Shown here piece by piece: positions 56,673-64,000 of a stretch of DNA of 64,000 nucleotides. The position numbers and the translations under genes were made by a program. The stretch is from FEN-299 sp963717945 (GTDB lineage Bacteria > Acidobacteriota > Vicinamibacteria > Vicinamibacterales > Fen-181): positions 496,001 through 560,000 of the forward strand of contig CAVQXT010000001.1 of NCBI GenBank assembly GCA_963717945.1, read 5' to 3'. Below the pieces are notes generated by a model. It had not been told where the DNA came from and searched no databases. It saw only the letters and a list, made by a program, of their open reading frames with translations. The first letter of the stretch is position 1. Every line of letters begins with the position of its first letter.

Positions 56673-56692
56673 AAGGCGTGAGGCGTAGTCGA

Positions 56693-57631
56693 ATGGCCAT
56701 CGAACACCTCGACCGATTCGTGGCGGCATTTGGCGCCGACCGGGTGCGCCGCGACGTGCCGCTGGCGCCGCTGACGACGTTCAAGGTCGGCGGCCCCGCG
56801 GACTGTTTGCTGGAGGTGCACGACTCACGGGAACTGGCGGCCGCCCTCGACCTGGCGGCGGAGGCAGGCGTCGCGGCGACGGTTCTCGGCGGCGGATCCA
56901 ATGTCCTGGTGAGCGATGCGGGCGTCCGGGGCCTCGTCATTCACACGCGCGGCGGCGAGACGGTACGCGAGGGGGAGTCGGGCGTCCGGGCGGACGCGGG
57001 CGTGCGGCTCAACGGCCTGATACGCTGGACGATCTCCCGGGGGCTCGCCGGTCTCGAGGTGTTCGCCGGCACTCCCGGCACGGTGGGCGGCGCGATCTCG
57101 GGCAACGCGCACTACGGCGGACAGTCGATCGCCGGGAGAGTACGCGCGGTCCGGCTGCTCGCCGCGGACCGGCAGATCGTGGACATACCGTCGGCGGAGA
57201 TGGAATTCGGCTACGGCCGGAGCCGGGTGCAGCGCGGTGGTGAGATCGTGATGTCGGCCCTGTTCGAACTGGCGGCCGGCGCCGACCCGGCGACACTGCG
57301 CGAGACGGCGCGGCGTTCGCTGGCCCATCGCCAGCGCACGCAGCCGCTCGGTCTCGCGAGCGCGGGCTGCGTGTTCCGGAACCCCGACCCGGCGGTCGAT
57401 CGCGTGCCGGACGGGATCCCGCCGTCGGCCGGGGCGCTCATCGATCGGGCCGGGCTCAAGGGGCTGGGGATAGGGGGGGCGCGCGTGTCGCCGGCGCACG
57501 CCAACTTCATCGTCAACGAAGGGGGCGCGTCCGCGTCGGACGTGCGCCGGCTGATCGACCGGTGCCGTGACGAGGTGCGGGCGCGGTTCGGGGTGACGCT
57601 CCGCGAGGAGATCCGCCTGCTCGGGTGGTAA
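56693..57631 (+). CDS. murB: UDP-N-acetylenolpyruvoylglucosamine reductase
   Basis: 312 residues. MurB reduces the enolpyruvyl group to make UDP-MurNAc. FAD-binding segments include TTFKVGGPADCLLE, VLGGGSNVLVSDAGVRG and EVFAGTPGTVGGAISGNAHYGG. The catalytic part has the Ser in LASAGCVFRNP and the Glu in VNEGGASASDV; this is the type I/II form with GCVFRNP. ATG 56693 is 20 bases after a family 1 repeat and has GAGG upstream. Confidence 0.95.
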   Translation: MAIEHLDRFVAAFGADRVRRDVPLAPLTTFKVGGPADCLLEVHDSRELAAALDLAAEAGVAATVLGGGSNVLVSDAGVRGLVIHTRGGETVREGESGVRADAGVRLNGLIRWTISRGLAGLEVFAGTPGTVGGAISGNAHYGGQSIAGRVRAVRLLAADRQIVDIPSAEMEFGYGRSRVQRGGEIVMSALFELAAGADPATLRETARRSLAHRQRTQPLGLASAGCVFRNPDPAVDRVPDGIPPSAGALIDRAGLKGLGIGGARVSPAHANFIVNEGGASASDVRRLIDRCRDEVRARFGVTLREEIRLLGW

Positions 57632-57685
57632 GCGGCAAGCGGGGCGCGCCGGCGCCGCGGGCTCGTGGATGGTTGGGGGAGGCCT

Positions 57686-58942
57686 GTGTCCACATTACTG
57701 ATCGAAGGCGGCCGGCCGCTCGCCGGGCGCGTGGTCGTCGGCGGCAACAAGAACGCGGCGCTGCCGCTCATCGCCGCCTGCCTGCTCACCGACGAGGAGT
57801 GCGTCCTCACCAACGTGCCGCGCATCAGCGACGTCGAGGTGATGGCGCGGCTGCTGGCCGATCTGGGCGCGCAGGTGGAGGGGATCGGCACCGGCACGCT
57901 CCGCATCCGGTGCGCGCGCGTCGAGCGCGACGAGCCCCAGAGCAACCTCGTCGGGCGCCTGCGGGGGTCGGTGCTCCTGCTCGGGCCGCTGCTCGCGCGG
58001 CGGGGACGCGCGAGGCTGGCCCCGCCCGGGGGCGACTTCCCGGCGCGCCGCACGATCGCGATGCACCTCGGCGCGCTGCGCGCCATGGGCGCGCAGGAGC
58101 TCGAGGGCGAGGGGCACGTGCTCGAAACGCCCAACGGCCTGTCGGGCGCCTCGCTGTATCTCGAAGAAGCCTCGGTGACGGGGACCGAAACCGCCCTGCT
58201 GGCCGCGGCGGCGGCGCGCGGCGCCACCGAGATCCGCCACGCCGCCTGCGAGCCGCACGTCGTCGAGCTGTGCGAGTTCCTGCGAACGATGGGCGCGGGC
58301 GTCACGGGCGAGGGGACGCACACGATTCGCGTGGAGGGCGCGCCGCGGCTGAAGGGCGCCGCCCACAGGCTCAACGGCGACTACATCGAAGCCGGGAGCT
58401 GGGCGGTCGTCGCGGCGGTGACCGGGGGATCGATCGACGTCGAGGGGGCGCGGGCCGCCGACATCGAGGTCGTCGCGTCGGTCCTGCGGCGGATGCAGGT
58501 CCGTTGCGAGTTCGACGACTCGCGCCTGAGAGTGGAAGGCTCGACGCCCGCCGGCGGCTCGCGGATCGTCACCGGCCTGTGGCCGGGTGTGCCGAGCGAT
58601 CTCATCAGCCTCATCACCGTGCTGGCCACGCAGGCGGCCGGCCGCACGCTGCTCCACGACTGGATGTACGAGCTGCGGCTGTTCGCCCTGGAGCAGTTGA
58701 GCGGGATGGGCGCCGACCTCTTCCTGTGCGACCCGCACCGGATCATCGTGACCGGCCCGCGGCGGCTGCGGGGCCGGACGCTCGACAGCCGCGACCTGCG
58801 GTCCGGCATGGCGCTGACGGCGGCGGCGCTCGCGGCCGACGGCCAGAGCCGCCTCGGGCCGCTCGAGACAGTCGAGCGCGGCTACGCCGATCTCACCGCG
58901 CACCTGCTGGCCCTCGGCGCGCAGGTCAGCCGCGAGGCGTAG
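57686..58942 (+). CDS. murA: UDP-GlcNAc 1-carboxyvinyltransferase with Asp in place of the active-site Cys
   Basis: 418 residues from GTG 57686, which has GGAGG 4-5 bases upstream. MurA adds enolpyruvate from PEP to UDP-GlcNAc. The conserved Lys-Asn of GGNKNAALPLIAA is present (near 20-32), as is the Asp in WPGVPSDL (near 296) and the ERGYADL end. The fosfomycin-binding loop reads PPGGDFPARR, with Asp at residue 117 (58034-58036) where most MurA proteins have Cys. In the family this change is known to give fosfomycin insensitivity while keeping activity. It directly follows murB, so a first-step role is likely; a second MurA elsewhere is possible. Confidence 0.9.
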   Translation: MSTLLIEGGRPLAGRVVVGGNKNAALPLIAACLLTDEECVLTNVPRISDVEVMARLLADLGAQVEGIGTGTLRIRCARVERDEPQSNLVGRLRGSVLLLGPLLARRGRARLAPPGGDFPARRTIAMHLGALRAMGAQELEGEGHVLETPNGLSGASLYLEEASVTGTETALLAAAAARGATEIRHAACEPHVVELCEFLRTMGAGVTGEGTHTIRVEGAPRLKGAAHRLNGDYIEAGSWAVVAAVTGGSIDVEGARAADIEVVASVLRRMQVRCEFDDSRLRVEGSTPAGGSRIVTGLWPGVPSDLISLITVLATQAAGRTLLHDWMYELRLFALEQLSGMGADLFLCDPHRIIVTGPRRLRGRTLDSRDLRSGMALTAAALAADGQSRLGPLETVERGYADLTAHLLALGAQVSREA

Positions 58943-58950
58943 GCAGCAGG

Positions 58951-59016
58951 CGCAGGCCTAAAGGCCTGCGCTATCTGAAGAGAGTATCCAGATAGCGCAG
59001 GGCTTCAGCCCTGCGC
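58951..59016. repeat. double-hairpin repeat, family 1, copy 4, with an extra stem
   Basis: CGCAGGCCT..AGGCCTGCG (58951-58970) precedes the standard unit. The standard unit pairs CCTGCGCTATCTG with CAGATAGCGCAGG and ends in the GCGCAGGGCT..AGCCCTGCGC hairpin (to 59016). It lies between the convergent murA and lolA genes. Confidence 0.9.
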
Positions 59017-59050
59017 GAGGCGCGAGGCTTCAGCCCTGCGCGAGGCGCGA
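59001..59050. repeat. 25-bp perfect tandem duplication of the repeat end
   Basis: Bases 59001-59025 and 59026-59050 are identical (each starts GGCTTCAGCCCTGCGCGAGG). The duplication runs to 6 bases before the lolA stop. Confidence 0.95.
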
Positions 59051-59055
59051 GGCGG

Positions 59056-59718
59056 TCATCGTTTCGTCGAATCGGTGATGACGTCCACGCCGCGCGGCAC
59101 CTTGAAGGCGAAGTCCTTGTCGGGAAGCCCGAGGTTCTCGCGCATCCGCGTGAAGACGAACGTGGACGTCCCGCCCTGGGCGTCCGTCGTCACGAGGCTC
59201 CGGATCTGCAGGCTGGCGCGATCGACCACCACGACGATCGAGTCGTAGTCGCGCTGCGGCCTGACCGGTACCAGCTTCAGCGCCACCTCGGCCGGGGCCA
59301 CCACGGGCGCGGCGGACAGGGACGGCGTGAAATCGCGGAGGATGTTCCCCTTACCCGCCAGGAACATGGCCGGGCTGCTCGCATCGTCGGCCGGGGGCAC
59401 CTGGCTGACGATGACCTGACGGTCCTCGGGCATGTACGAGTAGAGCGTTCGCCCGTCCGACACGAACTCCTTCTTCTCCGGGCTCGTGTAGAGCCATCGC
59501 ATCATGCCCGGCTTCTTGACGAGCAGCGTCCCGCGCTCGGTGATCGTCTTGCCGAGTACGCCACCTTCGTACCTGTGCTCGAAGTCGGCGGAGAAATCGC
59601 GAATCTGCTCGTACCGGCGCTGGAGGTCGCGCGCGAGGTCGGCGGCGGTGGGCGCGGGTTGCGGGCTCGGACGCGGGAGCGCGGACAGCAAGACGAGCAA
59701 GGCAATCACAGCGGGCAT
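59056..59718 (-). CDS. lolA: LolA-like outer-membrane lipoprotein carrier
   Basis: 220 residues from the ATG with a GGAG 7 bases upstream. A signal peptide (MPAVIALLVLLSALPRPSPQ, with the cut near residue 20) leads into the LolA half-barrel. LQRRYEQIRDFSADFEHRYE, GTLLVKKPGMMRWLY and KKEFVSDGRTLYSYMPEDRQ (pieces) are characteristic. LolA carries lipoproteins across the periplasm. No other lol gene is here. Confidence 0.88.
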   Translation of the reverse strand: MPAVIALLVLLSALPRPSPQPAPTAADLARDLQRRYEQIRDFSADFEHRYEGGVLGKTITERGTLLVKKPGMMRWLYTSPEKKEFVSDGRTLYSYMPEDRQVIVSQVPPADDASSPAMFLAGKGNILRDFTPSLSAAPVVAPAEVALKLVPVRPQRDYDSIVVVVDRASLQIRSLVTTDAQGGTSTFVFTRMRENLGLPDKDFAFKVPRGVDVITDSTKR

Positions 59719-59878
59719 CGGTGGTCTCCGGCACCACGATAGCACGGCTCATGGCTCGCGATCCGCGGCTGGCGGCTGGTGAAGGGCGGGCACAAGGCCC
59801 GCCCCTACGTGTGGACGTTGTCCCTCGTCCGCTGCCGGCTATTCGGGTCCCCGGCCTCCGACCCTGGTCCGCTGCCCG

Positions 59879-61816
59879 CTACTCCGGGTGCCCGGTCTCG
59901 AACCGTGGCCCGCTGCCGGCTCCCTGGCGTGCCCTCAAAATGAACCGTCGCTGCGGCGTGAGCAACCCGCCGGCCCAGGCCCGGAGGGTCGCGCCGCCCC
60001 GGTCGTCGATCGCCGCGAACGACACGCCGCGGTCGAGCGTCAGCTGGTGGCGTCGATTGACGATCACGTGGCCGAAGCCGGCGCGGCGGATCGTGTCGTC
60101 GGGCAGCCAGCACTCGAACCGCACGTCGATGTCCTCTCCGCCGGCGGATGTCCGCACGCGGAACGGAAACTCGCCGGCCTCGCGCAGGACCGGCGGCTCA
60201 CCGACACGCCCGACGACGACGACGAATCGGCCGCGCGGAAGATCGCCGGCCGCGATCCCCAGGCGGCGCGCGGCCGCCTCGAGATCCGCCGGTGCGAACG
60301 GCGAGTCCGGGTACGGTTCGATGACCGTCAGGACGTAGCGCGTGCCGGCCTGCAGGGCGGAGACCCGGTCGGCGAGCGACGGCGCGGGGACGCGCGGGTC
60401 CTCGTCGATCGTGTAGAGACCGCCGTACACCTGCCGGACCAGCCTGGCGGACCCCTCGCTCAGGAGGACCGTCCGTCCCAGTTCGACGTTGCGCGAGACG
60501 AGGAGCGGGAAGTAGAGCAGCGTGTCCGGCAGGTCGAAGACGACCAGGTCCGGCCGGGTGTATTTCATGAAGTAGTCGAAGCCGTTGTGCAGCTGCCACT
60601 CCATGTCGGTGCCGAGGATCTCGCGGTCGCCGTCCATGCCGGCGGTCAACCGCTCGTAGAACCGGGTCGGCTCGGTGTCGTGGCTCCGGTCCATTGCCGG
60701 GAATGTGTCGCAGACCCGCCAGGCGGGGTACGCGAGCAGCGCGGCGCCGACGACCCAGGCGGCCACCGGCCGGCGTCCGGGAATTCGCAGCGCCCAGACC
60801 ACGCATCCCGCTCCGCAGCCGGCGGCCAGCGCCGCGACCCAGTGCGCGGGCAGGTAGAAGACGTGCGTGTCGCCCACGTTGTAGGTGAACGCGAAACCCC
60901 AGTTGACCAGCCACAGGACGAGGACCATCAGCCCAAGCCGCCAGCGGCGCCACAACAGCCAGGCGAGGCCGGCGACGGCGGCGAGGATGCCCGGGACGCC
61001 GAACTGCTGTCGCAGATCGAACCAGGACATCGCGAGCCGCTCCGGCAGCAAGGACCACGGGATGCCGTAGACCATCGTGGCGCGCCAGTCGGCCTTGGTG
61101 ACGTCGAACCAGAAGGTGCGGAGGCGCTCGGCCCAGGTCGCGCCGGGGGACTCGAAGACCAGATACGCCATGTTCCAGGCGTACTGCAGCGCGAACAGCG
61201 CCGCCAGGCCGAGGGCGAGACCGATGACCCGCGGGCGCAGCATCGTCTTCGGGCCGCCGGGGGCGGCCAGGAGCAAGAGCAGCGCGAAGCCGGGCAGCAG
61301 CAGGATCATCTGCAGGTGGTTGCCGAAGCCCAGCGCGTAGAGCGAGAAGAGCAGGGCGAGCCGGGGCAGCGTCGGGCGGCGATGCCAGGCCAGCAGCGCC
61401 ACGAGGCAGGCGCTCGCCATCAGCAGGTGGAGCGCGTACACCTCGGCGATGACGGCCTGCGACCAGAAGGTGTAGGAGCCGGCCAGGAGCAGCCCCGCCA
61501 CCAGGCCCGCGACGATCGTGCCGCCCAACTCCGCGCCCGCGAGCACCACGAGGCCCACCGCCAGCGCGGCGGCGATGGCCGAGCCGAGATTGACGGCGCG
61601 CGCCGGTTCGACCGGCAGCAGGTGGACCAGCGCGCCGTTGAGCGCGTAGTAGAGGGGATAAGCCTGCCGTGGGACGAGCGCGCGCTCGCCGGAGATGGTC
61701 TGGAACGACGCGGTGTCGCCGAGTTCCTGGCCGGGGAGCAGCGTCTGGAAGTACAGAAGAAAGGCGGTGACCGCCAGCACGACGGCGGCCAGGACGCGGG
61801 CGCGGGAGAAGAGCAC
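59879..61816 (-). CDS. DUF2723-family membrane protein (glycosyltransferase-like)
   Basis: 645 residues from GTG 61816; the frame is open upstream but Pro/Arg-rich there. About ten to twelve membrane helices fill residues 5-385. The early loop LPGQELGDTASFQTI has the acidic residue expected for GT-C type enzymes, as does the DUF2723/TMEM260 region (SYTFWSQAVIAEVYALHLLM). The last 250 residues are a soluble domain. DUF2723 proteins resemble protein O-mannosyltransferases. Substrate and product are unknown. The lolA gene follows on the same strand. Confidence 0.8.
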   Translation of the reverse strand: MLFSRARVLAAVVLAVTAFLLYFQTLLPGQELGDTASFQTISGERALVPRQAYPLYYALNGALVHLLPVEPARAVNLGSAIAAALAVGLVVLAGAELGGTIVAGLVAGLLLAGSYTFWSQAVIAEVYALHLLMASACLVALLAWHRRPTLPRLALLFSLYALGFGNHLQMILLLPGFALLLLLAAPGGPKTMLRPRVIGLALGLAALFALQYAWNMAYLVFESPGATWAERLRTFWFDVTKADWRATMVYGIPWSLLPERLAMSWFDLRQQFGVPGILAAVAGLAWLLWRRWRLGLMVLVLWLVNWGFAFTYNVGDTHVFYLPAHWVAALAAGCGAGCVVWALRIPGRRPVAAWVVGAALLAYPAWRVCDTFPAMDRSHDTEPTRFYERLTAGMDGDREILGTDMEWQLHNGFDYFMKYTRPDLVVFDLPDTLLYFPLLVSRNVELGRTVLLSEGSARLVRQVYGGLYTIDEDPRVPAPSLADRVSALQAGTRYVLTVIEPYPDSPFAPADLEAAARRLGIAAGDLPRGRFVVVVGRVGEPPVLREAGEFPFRVRTSAGGEDIDVRFECWLPDDTIRRAGFGHVIVNRRHQLTLDRGVSFAAIDDRGGATLRAWAGGLLTPQRRFILRARQGAGSGPRFETGHPE

Positions 61817-61832
61817 GAGTCGTTCCGTGCGG

Positions 61833-62201
61833 TCAGGCCTTGGGCGGAGGCGGCGCGGCCTTGGGCGCGCTCTTGGTGTCGACGGGGAAGTTGGCGCCGG
61901 CCCAGTCGGCGATACCGCCCTTGAGCACCGTGACCTTGAAACCCTGGCGGATGAGGCCGACGGCCACAAACGTGCCGGTCACCTCGTTCGGATCCGAATC
62001 GTAAACGACGATGTCGCGGTTGCGCGAGAACTGCGCGGCGTCGATCGCTCCAGGCCTCATGCGCAGAGCGCCCGGTAACTGTACTGTGCTGTGCTCGAAG
62101 GGGTACTTCAGGCGGACGTCGAGGATCGTCGGCTTGGCGGACGCGTCCTGACTCTCGAGCCGTTGCTTGAGATCTTCCTTGCTGATACGTGGGACGGGCA
62201 T
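61833..62201 (-). CDS. rhodanese-fold protein lacking the catalytic Cys
   Basis: 122 residues. The rhodanese fold can be followed: PTILDVRLKYPFEHSTVQLP, IVVYDSDPNEVTGTFVAVGL and VTVLKGGIADW. Where active rhodaneses have Cys after I-V-V-Y, this protein has Asp (residue 68), so sulfur transfer is unlikely. The end is Pro/Lys/Ala-rich. It lies 16 bases before the DUF2723 gene and may be co-transcribed with it. Confidence 0.8.
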   Translation of the reverse strand: MPVPRISKEDLKQRLESQDASAKPTILDVRLKYPFEHSTVQLPGALRMRPGAIDAAQFSRNRDIVVYDSDPNEVTGTFVAVGLIRQGFKVTVLKGGIADWAGANFPVDTKSAPKAAPPPPKA

Positions 62202-62258
62202 GGGGTATTGTCCCTGCCGGATGCCGGCGCCGTCAAGCAGAGCCGGAGGCGGCTCGCG

Positions 62259-62288
62259 TTGCGGGAGCCGACACGGCCGTGTTAGAAT
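62259..62288 (+). promoter_or_regulatory. sigma70-type promoter of tRNA-Ala
   Basis: TTGCGG at 62259-62264, an 18-base spacer and TAGAAT at 62283-62288, 40 bases before the tRNA. Confidence 0.65.
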
Positions 62289-62328
62289 CAACAGTCCTGT
62301 CGGGGCTCCGACGGGATTCCTAGAGAGT

Positions 62329-62400
<72 letters not shown>

Positions 62401-62404
<4 letters not shown>

Positions 62405-62437
62405 ACTTTCGCCTGGAGATCCGCGGCGAAAGTTGGT
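62401..62437 (+). terminator. 12-bp perfect hairpin that begins in the tRNA 3' end
   Basis: ACCAACTTTCGC (62401-62412) pairs with GCGAAAGTTGGT (62426-62437). The left arm includes the tRNA ACCA. There is no T-run, but the place suits a stop or a processing signal. A second hairpin (GCCAC-GAA-GTGGC, 62449-62461) follows. Confidence 0.55.
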
Positions 62438-62774
62438 GTCTCGCCGAAGCCACGAAGTGGCGAAGGCGGACCTCAGTCGCCCGCCTGCACACGCGCACTC
62501 GCCACCGAGAGTTGCGCGAGCAGTGTGGCCACTCGGTCCATCATCCCGTCGTAGACCTCTCCGTCAGCGTCGTGGCCACCAGCTCCCGTGCCCTGTCGCG
62601 GGTGGTCTGGTCGGGACCCGGCACGACCGCGGCCGGCGGGCTCGCGCAAGGTGCGGTCATGCCAGCCGTTGCGGGCGGCTCGCCCAGACCGTGTCGCGGG
62701 GCCCGCGACGCGCTATCATAGGCACCGGCCTCGACTCCCCTCGGACAATCCACCGCCTGAAATGGGAGGGCGCG
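62405..62774. other. non-coding stretch downstream of the tRNA
   Basis: The first 65 bases hold the two hairpins. The rest has no convincing gene. On the minus strand two frames (about 62480-62660) show short protein-like stretches, such as DQTTRDRARELVATTL and DRVATLLAQLSVASARVQAG. They might be the end of a broken gene, but this is too weak to call. TATCAT at about 62712-62717 may be a -10 box for the next gene. Confidence 0.5.
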
Positions 62775-63203
62775 ATGACCAGCGACCAAATCACGGCGTT
62801 TATCGGGCGGCATGCCAACGGGTGGAACCAAAGGAACCCGGATTCGCTGTGCCACGACCATGCCGAGGTCGGGGTGATCGTGAGCCCCATGTTTGGCCGC
62901 GTCCAGGGCCGACCGCAGATCCGCGTGACGTACGCCGCTCTCTTCGAGGTCTTTCCCGACTGGCAGGTCCGTTTCGACATACCGATCGTGGACGGCAACC
63001 GTCTGGCTGTGTGCTTCTCGGTCACCGCCACGCACAAGGGCGACCTGATGGGCCTTGCGGGGACCGGCAGGCGGTGCGCGTTCGAAGGAGCATCGCATTT
63101 CGAACTTGGCGCCGACTTCCTCATCCGCGAGGAGCGGCGAGTCTACGATCTCACAGGATTATTGACGCAGCTCGGCGTCCTGCGGGTGCGGCCGGCGCGG
63201 TAG
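62775..63203 (+). CDS. SnoaL-like (NTF2-fold) protein
   Basis: 142 residues; ATG with GGAGGG 5 bases upstream. The layout is that of the SnoaL/ester-cyclase group of NTF2-like proteins: HANGWNQRNPDSLCHDHAEV, GRPQIRVTYAALFEVFPDWQ and the strand VCFSVTATHKGDLMGLAGTG. The E/F-x-x-PD-W turn is typical. Some members are polyketide cyclases, but many are of unknown role; no biosynthetic genes are near. Confidence 0.75.
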   Translation: MTSDQITAFIGRHANGWNQRNPDSLCHDHAEVGVIVSPMFGRVQGRPQIRVTYAALFEVFPDWQVRFDIPIVDGNRLAVCFSVTATHKGDLMGLAGTGRRCAFEGASHFELGADFLIREERRVYDLTGLLTQLGVLRVRPAR

Positions 63204-63275
63204 AAGATTGTCGGCCGCTACGAGTGTCGATCTCCGAGACGGCGCGAGGCCGGCGAACGAGAGAAAGGACTCCAG

Positions 63276-63644
63276 ATGCCGAAGGATCACGTTCCGCCGA
63301 AGCTCCCGAGGCGGAAGGAAGGCGGCTCGGGCGAGGCTGGCAGAAATGAGGCGGAACGGTTCAGGCGGTTGGCCGAGGAAGCGCGGGAGGTCCGCGACCA
63401 GCATCGTGAGGCGCTCGAGACCGTCCGCCAGGCGCAGGAGCGCCTGCGGGTCACCGGCGAGGCGGCGCGGATCGCGGGCGAGGAGGCACGGGCGGCCGCC
63501 GAAGAGGCCCGCCAAGCGACGCTGAGCGCCGTGCACGCGACCGCTGAGGCGCTGGCGTCGACGCTCGATGGCATGAAGGTCGTGGAAGAGATGCGACGGA
63601 CCCTCCGGGATTTGCGAGACGTGGCCGGCGGCCTCTCCAACTGA
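63276..63644 (+). CDS. small coiled-coil protein, unknown function
   Basis: 122 residues; ATG with AAAGGA 7 bases upstream. After a basic N-terminus nearly all of it is helical and rich in Ala/Glu/Arg (about 25-120, for example FRRLAEEAREVRDQHREAL and ARIAGEEARAAAEEARQ). Heptad-like spacing suggests a coiled coil. No signal peptide or membrane helix is seen. Confidence 0.6.
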   Translation: MPKDHVPPKLPRRKEGGSGEAGRNEAERFRRLAEEAREVRDQHREALETVRQAQERLRVTGEAARIAGEEARAAAEEARQATLSAVHATAEALASTLDGMKVVEEMRRTLRDLRDVAGGLSN

Positions 63645-63711
63645 GCCCTGAGGTGACCGGCCACCGCCCTGCAGGCGCGTGGCCGGCAATACACGAGCAA
63701 TCGCCGTTTCG

Positions 63712-64000
63712 TTACATCAGGACCTTGATCACGACGCGGCGGTTCTGCGCGCGGCCATCCCTGGTCGTATTCGGCGACACCGGATTGTCGGGGCCGTAGC
63801 TGATCACGCTGATCCTGAACAGCGGGATCTGGTACTGCTCGTAGATGTAGCGCTGGACGGCCTCCGCGCGCGCGAGCCCCAGCTTCATGTTGTAGTCGCG
63901 CGACCCCACGTTGTCCGTGTAGCCTTCGACGGTGAAGTAGTTGCCGTTCGGGTTGGCCAGCAGCGGCTTCACCAGGTCGTCGATCTTGGCCTTCGCCGAG
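63712..64000 (-). CDS. OmpA-family peptidoglycan-binding domain (5' end outside the window)
   Basis: The last 95 residues of a minus-strand gene, open to the window's end. They form an OmpA/MotB C-terminal domain: the strand FTVEGYTDNVGSRDYNMKLG with its peptidoglycan-binding Asp, LARAEAVQRYI and the closing RAQNRRVVIKVL. The NxxLSxxRA position is changed to NMKLGLARA, which is a common variant. Whether it is a porin or a Pal-like protein cannot be seen. Confidence 0.88.
   Translation of the reverse strand, partial: SAKAKIDDLVKPLLANPNGNYFTVEGYTDNVGSRDYNMKLGLARAEAVQRYIYEQYQIPLFRISVISYGPDNPVSPNTTRDGRAQNRRVVIKVLM

Noticed and set aside
59888..61924. Plus-strand open frame of 678 codons opposite the DUF2723 gene
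   Set aside because: Antisense-type composition with no family motif; the minus strand has real membrane helices.
62480..62660. Possible small or broken gene on the minus strand downstream of tRNA-Ala
   Set aside because: Two short protein-like pieces in different frames, no start with a ribosome-binding site and no known motif; too weak to annotate.

Overview
This 64 kb window is a GC-rich (roughly 70% by eye) stretch of bacterial chromosome, mostly housekeeping genes with dense coding, many GTG starts and many 1-4 base stop/start overlaps. The cell is a diderm: TolC, LolA, OmpA, a TonB-family protein and a MacA/MacB export system are present, and mpl, ldcA and nagZ point to meso-diaminopimelate peptidoglycan. 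Together with a plant/cyanobacterial-type IspH, a SpoIID-like protein in a cell with an outer membrane, HrcA/CIRCE-controlled groESL, SelB and a DUF2723 membrane protein, this fits Acidobacteriota, perhaps Vicinamibacteria. That placement is inference; no rRNA gene is present.

Layout. 1-3224: end of a YbbP-like ABC permease, a DksA/TraR protein, a ferritin-like protein and folK. 3343-12594, all minus strand: an ECF sigma factor and its ZAS anti-sigma factor head a nine-gene run with ispH (frameshifted), a Spy/CpxP-like periplasmic protein, TolC, MacA, MacB ATPase, MacB permease and a small secreted protein; I read this as an envelope-stress/export module. 12736-16864: spoIID-like gene, gatB, ftsE and ftsX. 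16890-18639: a perfect 21-bp inverted repeat, a strong promoter, an unrecognised 96-residue gene, and a frameshifted glycerate 2-kinase. 18661-27316: rnr, selB, tatA, a stress-protein-like gene, a TonB protein, a VanZ-like protein and an alanine aminotransferase. 27400-30142: a GH31 glycosidase whose last kilobase is broken by several frame changes and a palindromic insertion. 30352-32486: groESL with CIRCE. 32647-42492: cysS, a Fis-type regulator, purC, a flippase-like protein, nrdR, an RDD protein, pgpA, cinA, thpR, gpsA and ftsY. 42712-47565: an Xre regulator and the ffh-rpsP-khpA-rimM-trmD-rplS-rnhB cluster. 47622-53043: a TPR protein, a RodZ-like protein, two unassigned genes and a GHMP kinase. 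53063-58942: nagZ-ldcA-mpl-murB-murA, joining peptidoglycan recycling to the first steps of precursor synthesis. 59056-64000: lolA, a DUF2723 membrane protein, a rhodanese-fold protein, tRNA-Ala(CGC), a SnoaL-like protein, a coiled-coil protein and the end of an OmpA-family gene.

The most interesting signals are not classical accessory systems; I see no CRISPR array, prophage, transposase or restriction system. They are: (i) a dispersed family of double-hairpin intergenic elements, with a second hairpin family and several short tandem repeats; (ii) a palindromic -10 box between the GHMP kinase gene and nagZ that sits 5-6 bases from a GTG start on each strand, suggesting two divergent leaderless transcripts from one box; (iii) a MurA with Asp in place of the catalytic/fosfomycin-target Cys; (iv) the sigma/anti-sigma-headed efflux run; (v) frameshifts in ispH, glycerate kinase and especially the GH31 gene; and (vi) the orphan 96-residue gene behind a perfect inverted repeat and a near-consensus promoter.
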